A stretch of 7,132 nt of DNA from Anaerolineales bacterium UBA6663 (GTDB taxonomy: Bacteria > Chloroflexota > Anaerolineae > Anaerolineales > UBA6663): the NCBI GenBank assembly GCA_002455335.1, contig DKKP01000369.1, positions 5,689-12,820 on the forward strand, given 5' to 3'. The notes under the pieces were generated by a model. It was given only the letters and a program-made list of their open reading frames with translations. It was not told the DNA's origin and did no database searches. Of this stretch, positions 6,005-7,132 are shown in pieces (the stretch's first letter is position 1; each line of letters starts with the position of its first letter). A program made the translations under genes and the position numbers.

Positions 6005-6667
6005 ATGATCTCACCCGATTTGCTCAACCCGCTGGTCTTGCTCCCAAAACTGGTCATCCTGCTTTTCGCCTTTCCGCTCCACGAACTGGCGCACGCCCTC
6101 ACCGCCGACTGGCTCGGCGATCCGACGCCACGTCGTCAGGGCCGGCTGACGCTCAACCCGATGGCGCATCTCGACCTGCTGGGATCGCTGATGATCTTCT
6201 TCGGCGTCTTTGGCTGGGCTAAGCCGGTCTACACTAACCCGTATAACTTCCGCAATGGCCCACGCGCCGGCACCGCCATGGTGGCGCTGGCTGGGCCGTT
6301 GACGAACCTGGCGTTGGCCATGATCGCGGCCATCATCTGGCGCGTGATGATGGCTTACGACGGTATCCTCGACCTCGTGGGCTTCAATGCATTGAGCAAT
6401 CTTGCGACGTTCATCGACGTCTTCGTCACGATCAACCTGTATCTCATGCTCTTCAACCTGCTGCCGCTCGGCCCGCTCGACGGCATGAAGGTGCTGCGCG
6501 GCGTCGCGCCGCACGCCTGGGATGGGTTCCTCGACCAGCTCGAGCGCTGGGGTATGGTCATCTTGCTGGCCTTGATCTTCCTGCCGACGTTTGCGAACGT
6601 GAACATCCTGGGGATCGTCCTCGGCCCGCCCTTCAGCGTGCTCTACAGCCTTCTGCTGGGGGTTTAG
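6005..6667 (+). CDS. Site-2 protease family (M50) membrane zinc metalloprotease
   Basis: A 220-residue integral membrane protein of the M50 family, whose members cut transmembrane or membrane-proximal substrates within the bilayer. The zinc motif HELAH (His26, Glu27, His30) sits in the first hydrophobic segment (about 10-30). Next come NPMAHLD (51-57), a hydrophobic hairpin with GWAKPV (70-75), AGPLTN (96-101) starting another membrane helix (about 91-116), a helix with the third zinc-ligand motif [10 protein letters not shown] (151-160; Asp159), and a final hydrophobic stretch (about 183-217). All catalytic residues are present. It lacks PDZ or CBS domains and belongs to the short, minimal branch of the family; its substrate is unknown. 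The ATG at 6005 is preferred over the upstream GTG (5840) and ATG (5912) because of the TATAAT box and AGGA just before it, and because MISPDLLNP starts the family-like region. The next gene begins 3 bp after its stop. Confidence 0.9.
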   Translation: MISPDLLNPLVLLPKLVILLFAFPLHELAHALTADWLGDPTPRRQGRLTLNPMAHLDLLGSLMIFFGVFGWAKPVYTNPYNFRNGPRAGTAMVALAGPLTNLALAMIAAIIWRVMMAYDGILDLVGFNALSNLATFIDVFVTINLYLMLFNLLPLGPLDGMKVLRGVAPHAWDGFLDQLERWGMVILLALIFLPTFANVNILGIVLGPPFSVLYSLLLGV

Positions 6668-6670
6668 GCC

Positions 6671-7132
6671 GTGACGACGCCGAAGATCGCGTTCGTCGGT
6701 CTGACACGCTGGAGCGCCGCACTCGGGCATGAACTGGCGGGGCGCAGCGCCGCGCGGCGCGTGCTCTTCGCCGACGATCCGGATACGGCCCGCGGTGTCG
6801 TCAAGTCGGGCGCGTTCTCGGCAGCCGAATGGAACCTGATCGCGGCGGTCGACGGCGCGCAGGCCGTGGTCGTGTCGGGCCCGGTCAGCCGCCAGGTCGA
6901 ATGGATCGGGGCGATCGCGGGCGAGCTCGCCGCCGATACCTCGGTTGTGGCGCTCACGCCGGTCTTCGGTCCGTTGGCCGAACTGCGCCTGCCAGAGGGC
7001 CGCGGGCTGGCGCTGGCGCACCCGCTGATCGATCCCGGGCGACCGACCGACCCTGAGCCCGAAGTCGATCCGAGCGCGGTTGACCTCTTCGCCCATGGCG
7101 CCTGGTTGCTTGCCGGCGCTCCGGGCAACGAC
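6671..7132 (+). CDS. Prephenate dehydrogenase-like NAD(P)-binding protein (3' end missing)
   Basis: The open frame starts at a GTG and runs to the window edge (154 codons, no stop). A G-run at 6656-6662 may serve as its ribosome binding site. The N-terminus KIAFVGLTRWSAALGHEL has the beta-alpha layout of a Rossmann fold. It is followed by FADDPDTARGVVKSGAFSAAEWNLIAAVDGAQAVVVSGPVSRQVEWIGAIAGEL, which resembles prephenate/arogenate dehydrogenases (second strand, helix, 'A-D-x-V-V-x-x-x-P-V' segment). The glycine-rich nucleotide loop is degenerate: only the first Gly (G10) and the later Ser/Gly remain where G-x-G-x-x-G is expected. It may therefore bind a different ligand or be a non-catalytic relative. 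Tight spacing behind the protease gene suggests co-transcription from the promoter at 5980. The enzyme assignment is tentative; the C-terminal catalytic domain is outside the window. Confidence 0.55.
   Translation, partial: MTTPKIAFVGLTRWSAALGHELAGRSAARRVLFADDPDTARGVVKSGAFSAAEWNLIAAVDGAQAVVVSGPVSRQVEWIGAIAGELAADTSVVALTPVFGPLAELRLPEGRGLALAHPLIDPGRPTDPEPEVDPSAVDLFAHGAWLLAGAPGND

Noticed and set aside
6011..7096. 361-codon minus-strand open frame opposite the site-2 protease and the last gene
   Set aside because: Antisense to HELAH- and [17 protein letters not shown] protease sequence; Arg/Gln/Asp/His-rich, no domain recognised.
1..7132. A new multi-gene defence or mobile system
   Set aside because: Every sizeable gene fits a known housekeeping or accessory family; there are no nucleases, transposases, integrases, toxin-antitoxin pairs, tRNA genes or att-like repeats.

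Overview
This is a gene-dense, strongly G+C-rich bacterial chromosome segment. Third codon positions are mostly G or C, except in a few A+T-rich repeat and promoter patches. The gene set fits a Chloroflexota (Anaerolineae-like) bacterium: a 2-oxo acid dehydrogenase E1 with fused alpha and beta parts, a ClpC chaperone, a small DUF951 protein, a compact M50 metalloprotease, and TATAAT boxes placed for leaderless transcripts. The assignment is an inference from family content; no rRNA or other marker gene is present.

Layout. Positions 1-2535 (+) hold the 3' part of the fused E1 gene and the complete E2 (lipoyl acyltransferase) gene, which together look like an operon for oxidative decarboxylation of a 2-oxo acid (branched-chain or pyruvate type). 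No E3 gene follows. Positions 2536-2703 are a convergent intergenic stretch with several stem-loops, ending in a perfect 19-bp inverted repeat that probably stops transcription from both sides. Positions 2704-5899 (-) carry three genes, read right to left: a DUF951 protein, a split-barrel flavin/F420-type (PPOX-fold) protein, and clpC. Positions 6005-7132 (+) carry a site-2-protease-family membrane protein and, 3 bp behind it, the start of a protein resembling prephenate dehydrogenase that runs off the window. The DUF951 and protease genes are divergent, with back-to-back promoters about 100 bp apart.

The functional groups are carbon metabolism (E1-E2), protein quality control (ClpC, and perhaps the membrane protease) and small accessory proteins. 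There is no defence island, prophage, transposase, CRISPR array or RNA gene, and no sign of a new multi-gene system.

The most unusual feature is a 7-bp tandem repeat family (unit close to AATCAGC) that occurs twice. About sixteen degenerate units form most of the flexible linker of the E2 protein and give it a seven-residue repeat. A second copy lies between the PPOX-fold gene and clpC, where it forms a long hairpin and supplies the last codons and stop codon of the PPOX-fold gene. The two copies share an exact 18-bp stretch.
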